Source: Candidatus Coatesiibacteriota bacterium
GTDB lineage: Bacteria > JAFGND01
DNA length: 17,134 bases
Assembly (NCBI GenBank): GCA_016927185.1
Contig: JAFGND010000048.1
Coordinates: 1-17,134 of the forward strand
Reading direction: 5' to 3'
The translations under genes were made by a program, and so were the position numbers. The notes under the pieces are model-generated. The model searched no databases and was not told where the DNA came from. It worked only from the letters and a program-made list of their open reading frames with translations. Positions within the stretch are counted from its first letter, which is position 1. Each line of letters begins with the position of its first letter. Of this stretch, positions 1-7,335 are shown in pieces.

Positions 1-445
1 ATATCATAACCCTGCCTTCATTCGGACATTGCCATTCTACTGTCTGATGAGAACCTACCTCCCAGCTCTCTCCTCCATTAGGCTTGATTACCTTTATATA
101 TTTTTTCTGTGCTATTGTGAAAGCTCTATTACTAGTATCCCAAGCATCATAATAACCATCATACCAATGCAATCTGACAAAACAGTTACTTGATGGGGTA
201 TCAGGAATTGTCCATGGCCACTGGAAATCACCTGCCCATACATTCCTTGCAACAGTAGTCCAGGGTCCGCCTGAACCAGTTGTTGAATACATAACATCAA
301 CTCCCCCCATTTCTTCACAATAAGTCCATTTTACATATTCAATATCTCCAACATACCATACTTCACCTCCATTAGGCGCAACTACCTGTATGGAATAAAC
401 TTGTGTAACAAGAATAAACAAAATTAGGAAAAGCAATTTTCTCAT
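1..445 (-). CDS. Secreted protein with PNGGE (Kre9/KNH-like) repeats, 3' end cut by window
   Basis: This open frame starts at ATG 445 and runs off the left edge without a stop, giving 148 visible residues. A ribosome site, AAAGGAG, lies just upstream of the start. The N-terminus is a signal peptide: MRK, a hydrophobic stretch LLFLILFILV, then a likely cleavage site near VYS. The mature part opens with VAPNGGEVWYVGD and continues to about residue 108. A second copy opens with IKPNGGESWEVGS at about residue 113. This 'PNGGE-W-x-x-G ... W' pattern is typical of Kre9/KNH-like beta-sandwich repeats (Ser-Thr-rich GPI-anchored family in Pfam). They are found in large secreted or surface proteins of several environmental phyla. 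More repeats, and possibly a sorting domain, are probably to the left of the window. The exact role is unknown. Identification of the repeat type is fairly sure. Confidence 0.8.
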   Translation of the reverse strand, partial: MRKLLFLILFILVTQVYSIQVVAPNGGEVWYVGDIEYVKWTYCEEMGGVDVMYSTTGSGGPWTTVARNVWAGDFQWPWTIPDTPSSNCFVRLHWYDGYYDAWDTSNRAFTIAQKKYIKVIKPNGGESWEVGSHQTVEWQCPNEGRVMI

Positions 446-478
446 ATACCACTCCTTTATTTGTTTATTCCCTTAAAT

Positions 479-500
479 TACTTGATATAAAAGTCAAGTA
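479..500. repeat. Inverted repeat TACTTGA-N8-TCAAGTA
   Basis: A perfect 7-bp inverted repeat (479-485 and 494-500) with an 8-nt loop lies between the second permease gene and the secreted protein gene. On the minus strand it contains CTTGACT, like the candidate -35 element seen at other gene starts. It could be an operator, a weak terminator or part of a promoter. There is no strong U-run after it on either strand, so a terminator role is not favoured. Confidence 0.4.
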
Positions 501-511
501 GATTATTGGAT

Positions 512-1036
512 TTAATCATTAGATTGTATTAATGAATAATCTTTCATGAATTTTGATACAATTATTGAACTTAATATTATCAAGGGAATTGATATCAACC
601 ATCTTATTACAGTGAACTCAATTCCCAGATAAGTAGCTTCGAAAATTGTCATGGGAATTCTGCAAACGCATGATGTTCCTATGAAAGTCAATACAACTGG
701 CATGCTTGCCCCTTTTTTGTGTAAGGTGACTGCTACAGGAAGAGAAACAGCGAGTCCTCCAACGATAGTGCTTGAAAGAAGGATTACCCAGAAATAACCT
801 TTTATTCCACTTTCTTCACCAAGATGCTTCATTACTGTCTCTTTTTTCACCCATACTTCAAACAGCTTTGTAACTACGATTACAGGAGGCAATATTAATG
901 CCATACTCAGCATATATTCCCAGAAATTCACTGCTATTTTCTTGCCGGGAGTGAAATTAATAATATATGAAAGAGTTATGAATAGACACCAGATGAAGGC
1001 CATTATAATGAACTTGTATTTCTTCAGTACATTCAT
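512..1036 (-). CDS. Half-size permease, second subunit (YraQ/ArsP-type)
   Basis: This 174-residue membrane protein has about five hydrophobic segments. Its C-terminal half (GGLAVSLP ... KKGASMPVVLTF ... YLGIEFTVIRWL) matches the repeat unit of the YraQ/ArsP (DUF318) permease family, whose usual members are about 300-350 residues with two such units. Only one unit is present here. The start codon overlaps the stop of the upstream half-permease by 4 nt (ATGA), so the two are translationally coupled and probably form one transporter. The PxCSC signature common in this family just before the 'IP' of the repeat is absent. A CVC pair occurs instead at about residues 132-134 (TSCVCRIP). The substrate is unknown; family members have been linked to arsenicals or metals. 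Family assignment is likely, function is not settled. Confidence 0.75.
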   Translation of the reverse strand: MNVLKKYKFIIMAFIWCLFITLSYIINFTPGKKIAVNFWEYMLSMALILPPVIVVTKLFEVWVKKETVMKHLGEESGIKGYFWVILLSSTIVGGLAVSLPVAVTLHKKGASMPVVLTFIGTSCVCRIPMTIFEATYLGIEFTVIRWLISIPLIILSSIIVSKFMKDYSLIQSND

Positions 1037-1533
1037 AAAATCAATCCTATTATCAAGGCAATTATTATTGTAATAACAAAAGATACAATATTCCTGATTA
1101 ATGCTAGTTTTGTCCCAAGATATTTTTTCTCCAGTGGAAATGTAAGAACCCCAACCAGCATCAATGAGTTAGTGAATGCTGCAATGACACTCCATGATAC
1201 ATTCATTTTCCGGAAAACAGATGCAAGAGGGAAAGCAATGAATCCGGGTATTGCAGCAATTGAACCGACTAACGCTGATACCAGGACACTCTTGAAATCC
1301 GAAGATGTTCCGATGAATTCCATAAGTCTTTCCTTTGAAAAAAAGAAAAGAGACAGTGATACGAGAATTATAATCAACAGAAAGAAACCTGCTATTTTCC
1401 TGAATTCATTAAGTGTCTTTTCTAATGCAGTAATGGTTTTCTTTTTATCAACCCAAAAGGAAATTGCTATAAGTATTAATGCAATTGTATAGAAAATGAC
1501 TGCCTGAAACAAAAACATCATGCCTTGTTTCAT
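1033..1533 (-). CDS. Half-size permease, first subunit (YraQ/ArsP-type)
   Basis: This 166-residue membrane protein has about five hydrophobic segments. Residues from about 90 onward (GSIAAIPGFIAFPLAS, KMNVSWSVIAAF, KYLGTKLALIRNIVSF) align with the matching stretch of the neighbour encoded at 512-1036. The two proteins are therefore paralogous halves of one permease. The first half has a short charged loop (DKKKTITALEK) after TM1 and a second one around SKERLMEF. No cysteines or obvious metal ligands occur. It is the first gene of the pair and overlaps the next by ATGA. No strong ribosome site precedes ATG 1533. The Met codons at residues 5 and 6 follow a weak AAGG and are alternatives. A single full-length permease broken by a frameshift is less likely, because each half starts and ends cleanly with coupled overlap. 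Confidence 0.72.
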   Translation of the reverse strand: MKQGMMFLFQAVIFYTIALILIAISFWVDKKKTITALEKTLNEFRKIAGFFLLIIILVSLSLFFFSKERLMEFIGTSSDFKSVLVSALVGSIAAIPGFIAFPLASVFRKMNVSWSVIAAFTNSLMLVGVLTFPLEKKYLGTKLALIRNIVSFVITIIIALIIGLIL

Positions 1534-1604
1534 AATCTAATTGTTTTTTTCCAGATATTTCTAAGAATCCCCTTGACGTAACTTTCATAAAGTCAGGACA
1601 TAAA

Positions 1605-3515
1605 ATGTATAATAATATGGATTTAACTCATCTGATACTCTGCAAAAGAAGAGATAATGACAAGATCATACAGTATTCCTGCAGTGAATCATTGCAGCCA
1701 TGGGCAGATATTATTGATGAGCTGAAAGCAGAAGTCCCAAGCTGGATAAGCACTTCAGAAAAAGAATATTATGCATTGTTCTGGTGTGATAAAACATGGG
1801 CTCATTGGGCTTTCCATATTCCAAAACCTGATGGTGAATATAAGGCATATATACCAATTTATCTTCTGAGAAGAAAACTATTCAGAAAACTCGCAGACTG
1901 GTCACTAGCTCTTGAGTGGCCTTCAGAAAATGTTGATTTGAAGGATCTTGAGGACTATTCCATTGCAGACATTATAAGACGGGATGATGATAATCGCGAC
2001 AACAACAAATTCATAATGAGAGAGGATTTATTGAATAGATTCAGGACACTCTTCAATGAACAAGAAAACTTCGTGATATATTGCAGGAATGATGAAAGAG
2101 ATTTCCTCAAGATCGCTCTGGAAAGAATTCCAATACCAGAAAGACATATGGCATCTTTCATAATGGCAAAAGATATTATGAGAAACAGTTCATTTAAAAT
2201 CAATTTTGCTTCCGTGAAAACAGAAAACTCTTCCAGATATGAAAGCATTGCTCTTGATAAGGAATATAATGAAACAGATCACGCAAACAGCAAGACTGAT
2301 GCATTCGATAATACTGTTAGACTTGCAGAAGAGCTTTTCGTATTGCAGAGTGGCAAAGTAGATATTGATTTGAGGAAAGAGCTGATAAGGGTATTGAATC
2401 ACCCAGGAGGACCTGAGAGGCTATTCAATCTTCTTGGCATCTATGATTTCCTCAAACATCCATTTCTCCTGTCGACTTTAGGACACAGTTTTTTCATGGA
2501 ACATTCAGATGATATTTTAGCTGGATTGAAGGATATATGGCCAGAGCTTTCAATCAATGTGAGGAAGGATTATTTCAATTATCTGTATTCACAGCGACAC
2601 ATTACTCCAATGAAATGGCCTGATTTCCTTTCTGCAGCTTTGTTCGAGAATTTCATACATTGGGCTCCTCCTGCTGATGAATACAGAAACGAGAAAGCGC
2701 TCTTGATAACAGATTATTTGCTAAAAAATAGCGGAGTAGATGAGGCAAGCTTGTTTTTAATGGCTCATTTCAGCAAGGAAGAGCAAAGCAATTTCAGTTC
2801 CCTGGTTCAGGAATTCAACATGCAAATGAATAATTATAAAGTTCCAGCCAGAAGAAGGCTGAAATCCCTGCTAGATATCTTTGTAAGTGGTTTTGGAGTA
2901 CATAGCAGGACTTTTTCAAGAGGAGTTGAAGAGAAAATATACAATCTTCTTGAGCAGACAGTAATCTCAATAGAATGGTATGGAATTCAAATTAGAAACT
3001 TCTGGGAAGAAGAGATTCTGTCAAAAGAGGGCAGGGCATCATCCTGTTTTGAAGAAATACTGCTCGTTACATTGATAAAACAGGAAAACCTGGAATTTTA
3101 TGAGGAAAAGGAGTTTTTTCTGGGACGATTAACCAGAATCCTTCCCAATATAACTCTGGAATTCAGCACTAATGAGATTCCCTTGAATACCATTTCACTT
3201 GAAGCCAGTCTTCAGACTCCATTCCTGCCGGAAAGTGTTTTTACTTATAATTTCCTGAGATTGACAGAAAATGAGCAAAAGCTTTTGCTACCACTTTTAT
3301 GCAATCAGATAAGCTATTCTAATGAGGTATATTTTCCGACATTGCAGTTCTATATTGATGAAGCAGACATAGAAGCATTGATAATTATGGAGCAGAATTT
3401 GACAGAAGTTTATTCAAGAAAACTCAATCTCGAAAATGTAATAATTTCAAGACTTCCGATTGGAAAGAGAATATCAAAAAGTCTCAAGAAACATATAAAG
3501 GATATACTTGGATAA
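1605..3515 (+). CDS. Orphan 636-residue cytoplasmic protein
   Basis: I do not recognise a family for this protein. It has no signal peptide and no membrane segment. The first roughly 105 residues are rich in tryptophan (positions 33, 47, 60, 65, 68, 99 and 105) and read like a compact mixed alpha/beta domain (YYALFWCDKTWAHWAFHIP). The rest is rich in Leu, Glu, Phe and Lys and looks mostly helical, with short motifs such as LNHPGGPERLFNLLG near residue 266. A charged stretch DDDNRDNN lies near residue 127. It ends in a basic tail (KRISKSLKKHIKDILG). The gene is divergent from the permease pair and converges on the glycosyltransferase gene, leaving only 28 nt between them. An AGGA ribosome site sits 6 nt before ATG 1605. 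The N-terminal domain resembles, only vaguely, domains of GTPase-associated (GAP1-like) conflict proteins; I do not claim this. Confidence 0.85.
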   Translation: MYNNMDLTHLILCKRRDNDKIIQYSCSESLQPWADIIDELKAEVPSWISTSEKEYYALFWCDKTWAHWAFHIPKPDGEYKAYIPIYLLRRKLFRKLADWSLALEWPSENVDLKDLEDYSIADIIRRDDDNRDNNKFIMREDLLNRFRTLFNEQENFVIYCRNDERDFLKIALERIPIPERHMASFIMAKDIMRNSSFKINFASVKTENSSRYESIALDKEYNETDHANSKTDAFDNTVRLAEELFVLQSGKVDIDLRKELIRVLNHPGGPERLFNLLGIYDFLKHPFLLSTLGHSFFMEHSDDILAGLKDIWPELSINVRKDYFNYLYSQRHITPMKWPDFLSAALFENFIHWAPPADEYRNEKALLITDYLLKNSGVDEASLFLMAHFSKEEQSNFSSLVQEFNMQMNNYKVPARRRLKSLLDIFVSGFGVHSRTFSRGVEEKIYNLLEQTVISIEWYGIQIRNFWEEEILSKEGRASSCFEEILLVTLIKQENLEFYEEKEFFLGRLTRILPNITLEFSTNEIPLNTISLEASLQTPFLPESVFTYNFLRLTENEQKLLLPLLCNQISYSNEVYFPTLQFYIDEADIEALIIMEQNLTEVYSRKLNLENVIISRLPIGKRISKSLKKHIKDILG

Positions 3516-3543
3516 TATCTGAAGACTTGCTTTTTGAGAAAAT

Positions 3544-4656
3544 TTATTTCATTACATCATCAATAATATCCCTGGCAGCAAAAGGTTTGCTTGCATTTAT
3601 TGCAGCATTCTTCATATCCGAAAGCCTTGATGGATTTTCAATCAAGCTTTTCAGTTTATATGCTATAGATGAAGGATTATATGCCTTGATTCCAGCTCCT
3701 GATTCAAGAAGAAAAGTGGCATTTCTTTCTTCCTGTCCAGGAATTGGTGACACAACTATGATTGGAATGCCAACTGCAAGAGCTTCTGATGTTGTAAGTC
3801 CACCCGATTTTGCTATCATCACATCACAGGATCTCATAAGTATTTCCATGTTTCTTGCAAAACCAACAGGCATGAGATTTGGATATATCTTTGCCAGTTT
3901 TTCGAGAGCTGAAAGTGTTTTATGGTTATTCCCGGCAACTGCAATTACCTTTATTCCGGGATTTACCTTGAAGCATTGCTCCGAGGCTATTACTATATTT
4001 CCTGTGCCTTCCCCACCTGAAGAAATAAGTACAACTTTATCCTCAGGGTTCAATCCCAGCTGTCTTCTTGCTTCTTCCTTTGTTGGCAGTGACAGGTATT
4101 TTGGATGAATGGGTATGCCTGTAACTCTTATCCTTGAATTAGAGACTTTCTTGTCTGATAAAATGTAAGCTACTTCTTCATTTGATACAAAGTATTTATC
4201 TATAAGGTTATCAACCCAGTATCTGTGAACATCATGATCTGTCACTACGCAATACAAGGGCACCTTGATCTTGTTTTTTTCTTTCAACCTTGTTATCATA
4301 TGGACAGGAAAAAAGTGAGTTGCTATGATAGCATCTGGAGAGAATTTTTCTATTTCCTTCGATGCCTTCAAGGTATTCATGCTCCCTATCCAGTCATGGA
4401 TTTCCTCTTCTATCTTTGAAGGAGGATTCTTTTCTGTCTGATCATAGAAATATCCCCAAAGTTCAGGTAAATGTTTTGCCATAAGGATATATGTTCCTGG
4501 ATAGGTTTTCTTGAACAGAGGAGTTGCAAAATCCAGGATATCGAAATGCCTGAATTCACTGTCTTTATAAAGCATTTCCCCCTGTTTTTTAAGAGCTTCA
4601 CTTGCAGCTTTATGACCTCCGCCAGCTCCTACCGAAATAATCAATATTTTTTTCAT
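3544..4656 (-). CDS. MGDG synthase/UgtP-type glycolipid glycosyltransferase
   Basis: The 370-residue protein has the two-domain GT-B layout of the diacylglycerol glycosyltransferase family (GT28). The N-terminal acceptor domain begins with the hallmark GAGGGHKAAS (residues 10-19) and includes TDHDVHRYW (139-147). The C-terminal domain carries SSGGEGTGN (212-220) and the nucleotide-sugar-binding KSGGLTTSEAL (283-293), followed by the PGQE segment. Length is normal for the family. Members transfer glucose or galactose from UDP-sugar to diacylglycerol at the cytoplasmic face of the membrane. A ribosome site, AGAGGAAAAA, precedes the ATG. The gene follows the HAD gene by 12 nt, so both are likely co-transcribed. 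The exact sugar and lipid acceptor cannot be read from sequence; MurG-like function is unlikely because the N-terminal signature is of MGDG-synthase type. Confidence 0.88.
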   Translation of the reverse strand: MKKILIISVGAGGGHKAASEALKKQGEMLYKDSEFRHFDILDFATPLFKKTYPGTYILMAKHLPELWGYFYDQTEKNPPSKIEEEIHDWIGSMNTLKASKEIEKFSPDAIIATHFFPVHMITRLKEKNKIKVPLYCVVTDHDVHRYWVDNLIDKYFVSNEEVAYILSDKKVSNSRIRVTGIPIHPKYLSLPTKEEARRQLGLNPEDKVVLISSGGEGTGNIVIASEQCFKVNPGIKVIAVAGNNHKTLSALEKLAKIYPNLMPVGFARNMEILMRSCDVMIAKSGGLTTSEALAVGIPIIVVSPIPGQEERNATFLLESGAGIKAYNPSSIAYKLKSLIENPSRLSDMKNAAINASKPFAARDIIDDVMK

Positions 4657-4668
4657 TTTTTCCTCTAT

Positions 4669-5367
4669 TTATATTTTTGTCAATAATTCTGACAGACTTC
4701 CAATTCTCTCTATTTCCTGCAACTTATTATGGATTCCTCTCCTGTCAATCAGTATAGGTTTTATTCCTGCTTCCTTGCATCCATTTATATCCTTCAGGGG
4801 ATCGTCTCCTATATATAAAATCTCTTCCTTTGGAATGGAGGGATGGTCTTTTAATGCTATTTCGAATATCTTTATGGAAGGTTTTTCTACTCCAACAGAG
4901 GCTGATGCAATAACAGGATTGAAGTAATCAAGAAGTTTGTTGCCTCTGAGAATGCTTTTCAGCCTGCTATCCCAATTGGAGACTATTCCCAGTTTAATGC
5001 CTCTTGCCAAAAGATTTTCTAAAGTTGATATTGTGTCAGGATATAGTATCCAGGCATCTGGATTTCCGAAACTATCATCCAGTTTTTCTGCAAATCCTTC
5101 AGGGAGGCTGTCAACCCCCAGTTCACTGAAAGTCTTGCTGACTATTATTGTCCAGAAATTCCTTGCTCCTCCCCAGTAAGAAAATCTGTCAATTCCGTAA
5201 GGTGTTTCTGAATCAACTTCCTTCCAGATCTTCAAATAGGCTTGCTGGCAATCTTCGCCGGAGACCTCAATTCCATATCTTATTGCGAATTCAGAATAAA
5301 ACTGACCTATCTTCAGTCTTGGTTTGAGAAGTGTCCAGCCAACATCAAACAGGATAAGAGATATCAT
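4669..5367 (-). CDS. HAD-superfamily hydrolase, HDHD3/REG-2-like
   Basis: This 232-residue protein has the four HAD motifs. Motif I is FDVGWTL, motif II is S130 in GIVSNWDS, motif III is K162 in EKPSIKIF, and motif IV is GDDPLKD (188-193). A helical cap lies between about residues 15 and 105. Motif I keeps the nucleophile Asp8, but the usual second Asp of DxD is Gly10, as in the HDHD3/REG-2 branch, where DxxGT replaces DxDGT. That second Asp is the general acid/base in classic phosphatases, so activity may be altered. The gene lies 12 nt before the glycolipid glycosyltransferase and probably shares its transcript. A CTTGACT element lies about 37 nt upstream of the start. The substrate is unknown. 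Confidence 0.85.
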   Translation of the reverse strand: MISLILFDVGWTLLKPRLKIGQFYSEFAIRYGIEVSGEDCQQAYLKIWKEVDSETPYGIDRFSYWGGARNFWTIIVSKTFSELGVDSLPEGFAEKLDDSFGNPDAWILYPDTISTLENLLARGIKLGIVSNWDSRLKSILRGNKLLDYFNPVIASASVGVEKPSIKIFEIALKDHPSIPKEEILYIGDDPLKDINGCKEAGIKPILIDRRGIHNKLQEIERIGSLSELLTKI

Positions 5368-5510
5368 GCTCGCTTCAAGACAAATACCTTGTTTGTTTAG
5401 TCAAGAGGAATGAATAAATGCAAATAGCCCAATGCATGATCTATATAATCAAAGCTTCTTTATTCTGGATTAAACAAAAGCGTTTACAGTTTTTCAATGC
5501 ATAAGAATTC
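5368..5510. other. Intergenic region with palindrome and candidate promoter
   Basis: This 143-nt region lies between the barrel gene and the HAD gene, both on the minus strand. A 12-bp palindrome, TAAGAATTCTTA (5502-5513), overlaps the barrel gene's stop codon. It lacks a following U-run, so it is at best a weak transcript end. An 8-bp inverted pair (AAGCTTCT near 5452, AGAAGCTT near 5513) spans the region. A minus-strand CTTGACT (5405-5399) lies 37 nt before the HAD start. Nothing looks like a small gene or RNA. Confidence 0.4.
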
Positions 5511-6230
5511 TTAGAAGCTTATTATCGTTCCAATTGAAACGAAATGTATCAAGGTGAAATTGTAGACTTCATCTACATCTGCACCACCTTCTATAAGTCT
5601 GTAACCTGCTTTTATGGCAAATTTCTCAGATCTGTTATACAAGAGACCCAGAAAAACATCTTCAGCTCGTCCCTGTTTTGCTGCAAGTGCATCACCCTCG
5701 AAAAGAAGCGAGAATGGATAAGCGAATTTATATTTGAAATCGAAATTTATGAGAGGAACAAATCCTGTATTGGTCTTTTCTGATTTCTGATTGTTTCCCT
5801 CTATGCTGATTGATGCATCCCTTATTTTTGCAGTTACACCCAGCGAAAGTGTGGCTTTTTCCTTTTCAAGCAATGAATATTGATAACCTGCTCTGTAAGA
5901 GTCAAACCTGTACCTTGCTTCAAGGTCAGTATTTGCTGCAAATGTCCTGTCTTCAAAGAATATATCCCTGTCAAGTTTACCTTTTGCCTTCAGCCTTAAT
6001 GGAGACGCAAAAAGCCAGAACTTATGTTTCTTGTTAAGTTTATAGATAAATTTAGCCCTGAAAAAATAACCGGGATCGGTTTTAAGCTCATCATAAAGAG
6101 AGAATTCTGTTCCAGTATCACCAGGTATTCTTACATCATTGTATCCGCTGAAAACAGCTCCGTTTTCAAAGTCTATGCCGAAAGAATTGTACGATAAATT
6201 GAACATAAAAAGAATTAACAACCAACTCAT
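5511..6230 (-). CDS. Predicted outer-membrane beta-barrel protein
   Basis: The 239-residue protein opens with a hydrophobic leader (MSWLLILFMFN) and a plausible cleavage after NSFG. The rest is built of alternating hydrophobic/polar strands rich in aromatic residues (YFFRAKFIYKL, ARYRFDSYRAGYQYSL, FAIKAGYRLI) separated by charged turns. It ends in a strand with a terminal Phe (GTIISF), as expected for a beta-barrel recognised by the BAM machinery. About ten to twelve strands seem possible. I chose ATG 6230 rather than the upstream in-frame GTG 6242, because that GTG lies inside the ribosome site (AAGGAGTG). It is the last gene of the yraN-selA-like run, following the grpE-like gene by 20 nt. 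No specific family is recognised; porin-like or structural roles are open. Confidence 0.75.
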   Translation of the reverse strand: MSWLLILFMFNLSYNSFGIDFENGAVFSGYNDVRIPGDTGTEFSLYDELKTDPGYFFRAKFIYKLNKKHKFWLFASPLRLKAKGKLDRDIFFEDRTFAANTDLEARYRFDSYRAGYQYSLLEKEKATLSLGVTAKIRDASISIEGNNQKSEKTNTGFVPLINFDFKYKFAYPFSLLFEGDALAAKQGRAEDVFLGLLYNRSEKFAIKAGYRLIEGGADVDEVYNFTLIHFVSIGTIISF

Positions 6231-6250
6231 ATTTGTTATCACTCCTTATT

Positions 6251-6826
6251 CTATTGTTCCTTCACAGTTATCACAACTGCTTTTCTCAGCACCCTGTCAC
6301 CTTTGATATAACCATTCTTTACAACTTCTACTATTTCAAAAGGTTTCTTTCCAGGATTTTCAACAGCAGCAATTGCTTCATGAAAATTCGGATTTAATAT
6401 CTGTCCATAGGGTTTTATCGGTTTTATGTTAAGCTCCTTCATTCTTATTTCCGTATGTCTGTATAGGGATGATATCTGGTCTGCCAATGGATTATTGAAA
6501 CTTGTTTTCGCAAATGTCTGAAGCTGCTCAATCAAGTCGAATATATCAAGAAGTTCATTCTGCATATTCTGTTCATCTTTTATAATTCTCTTGATATCAG
6601 ATTTAAGGGCCCTTATTTGTTCCCTCTTATCCTCAACCTGTTCTTCCAGCAAATTCATTGCTTTCTTGAGCTCTTCATTGCTTTTACTGTCTATGGAAAG
6701 TTTGTCTGCAAATGCAGCATAAATATCATTTATCTGCTGAAGCAGGCTCTCTGCTATGTGAGGTTCTTCAACATTTTCCGCCATTTGTATTGGTTGAAGT
6801 GATTCTATTTCCTTCTTGATGTCCAT
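6251..6826 (-). CDS. GrpE-like nucleotide exchange factor
   Basis: The 191-residue protein has GrpE architecture. A long helical region spans about residues 25-135, with heptad-like stretches (LLEEQVEDKREQIRALK). A small C-terminal beta-domain follows, with GQILNPNFHEA (141-151) and NGYIKGDRVLR (171-181). These match the GrpE signature, in which the family has FDPxxHEA and GYxxxxRVLRPA. Here Lys replaces the final Pro. GrpE releases ADP from DnaK through this beta-domain. The gene is not next to dnaK, dnaJ or hrcA. Instead it follows a lipoprotein gene (1-nt TAATG overlap) and precedes a beta-barrel gene. It may be the genome's only GrpE or a specialised paralogue; the window cannot tell. Confidence 0.78.
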   Translation of the reverse strand: MDIKKEIESLQPIQMAENVEEPHIAESLLQQINDIYAAFADKLSIDSKSNEELKKAMNLLEEQVEDKREQIRALKSDIKRIIKDEQNMQNELLDIFDLIEQLQTFAKTSFNNPLADQISSLYRHTEIRMKELNIKPIKPYGQILNPNFHEAIAAVENPGKKPFEIVEVVKNGYIKGDRVLRKAVVITVKEQ

Positions 6827-7335
6827 TAGCTCTTGCTTTCCCCCTTGCCTGAATCTTTTGGAGTATCTTCCTTAACTTCCACTTTCTGCTCAGCACAGAA
6901 GGACTTGAATGCAGTGTTAAACTCCTCCTGTTTTGTTTTAGCTATCTCAAGCTGTTTTACAAGATTATCTCTTTTCTCATTATAATTCTCCTTGGTAATC
7001 TCTTTAACGAAATCCTGATAACTTTCAAGAAGATATTTTCTTGCTTTTATGTTTTTTGCATGGACAAGTTGTAGGTTTTTGTCATTTATCTTCACGGTTT
7101 CCAGATACTTGACTGAGGCATCAACAGTGGGTATAAGCTCCTTATTGACTTTCTCAATATAGGTTTTCATCTCTATCTCATCCTTGAATTTCTCTGCAGT
7201 AGTCCAGTTTGAAAAGAACTTGTCCAGTTTCTGGTTATCATCTGAAATCTGTCTTGCATAATTGGCAAGTTCCTCATTCTTGTTGCCGCATGAAATAAAG
7301 ACTATTCCGATTAGAAGAATTAATATTTTTTTCAT
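6826..7335 (-). CDS. Small helical lipoprotein
   Basis: The 169-residue protein has a short lipoprotein signal peptide (MKKILILLIGIVFIS) with the lipid-accepting Cys16 in FISC-GN. The mature part is highly charged and almost wholly helical, with Lys/Glu-rich amphipathic stretches (EIEMKTYIEKVNKEL, KRDNLVKQLEIAKTKQEEF). It ends in a low-complexity charged tail (EDTPKDSGKGESKS). A second Cys at about residue 146 has no visible partner. It overlaps the selA-like gene by 4 nt (ATGA) and the grpE-like gene by 1 nt, so all three are made from one message. It resembles no family I can name; a periplasmic coiled-coil or adaptor role is inference only. Confidence 0.75.
   Translation of the reverse strand: MKKILILLIGIVFISCGNKNEELANYARQISDDNQKLDKFFSNWTTAEKFKDEIEMKTYIEKVNKELIPTVDASVKYLETVKINDKNLQLVHAKNIKARKYLLESYQDFVKEITKENYNEKRDNLVKQLEIAKTKQEEFNTAFKSFCAEQKVEVKEDTPKDSGKGESKS

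Noticed and set aside
1573-1578. TTGACG as a promoter -35 box for the 636-residue gene
   Set aside because: It lies only 32 nt before the start codon, so a -10 box at normal spacing would fall on the ribosome site; left out of the promoter set.
3527-4108. A 193-codon open frame on the plus strand
   Set aside because: It is antisense to the well-supported glycolipid glycosyltransferase, has no domain signature, and reads as a mirror of that gene's codons.
5502-5513. TAAGAATTCTTA at the barrel stop codon as a terminator
   Set aside because: It is AT-rich, has no loop and no U-run after it, so it would be a very weak terminator.
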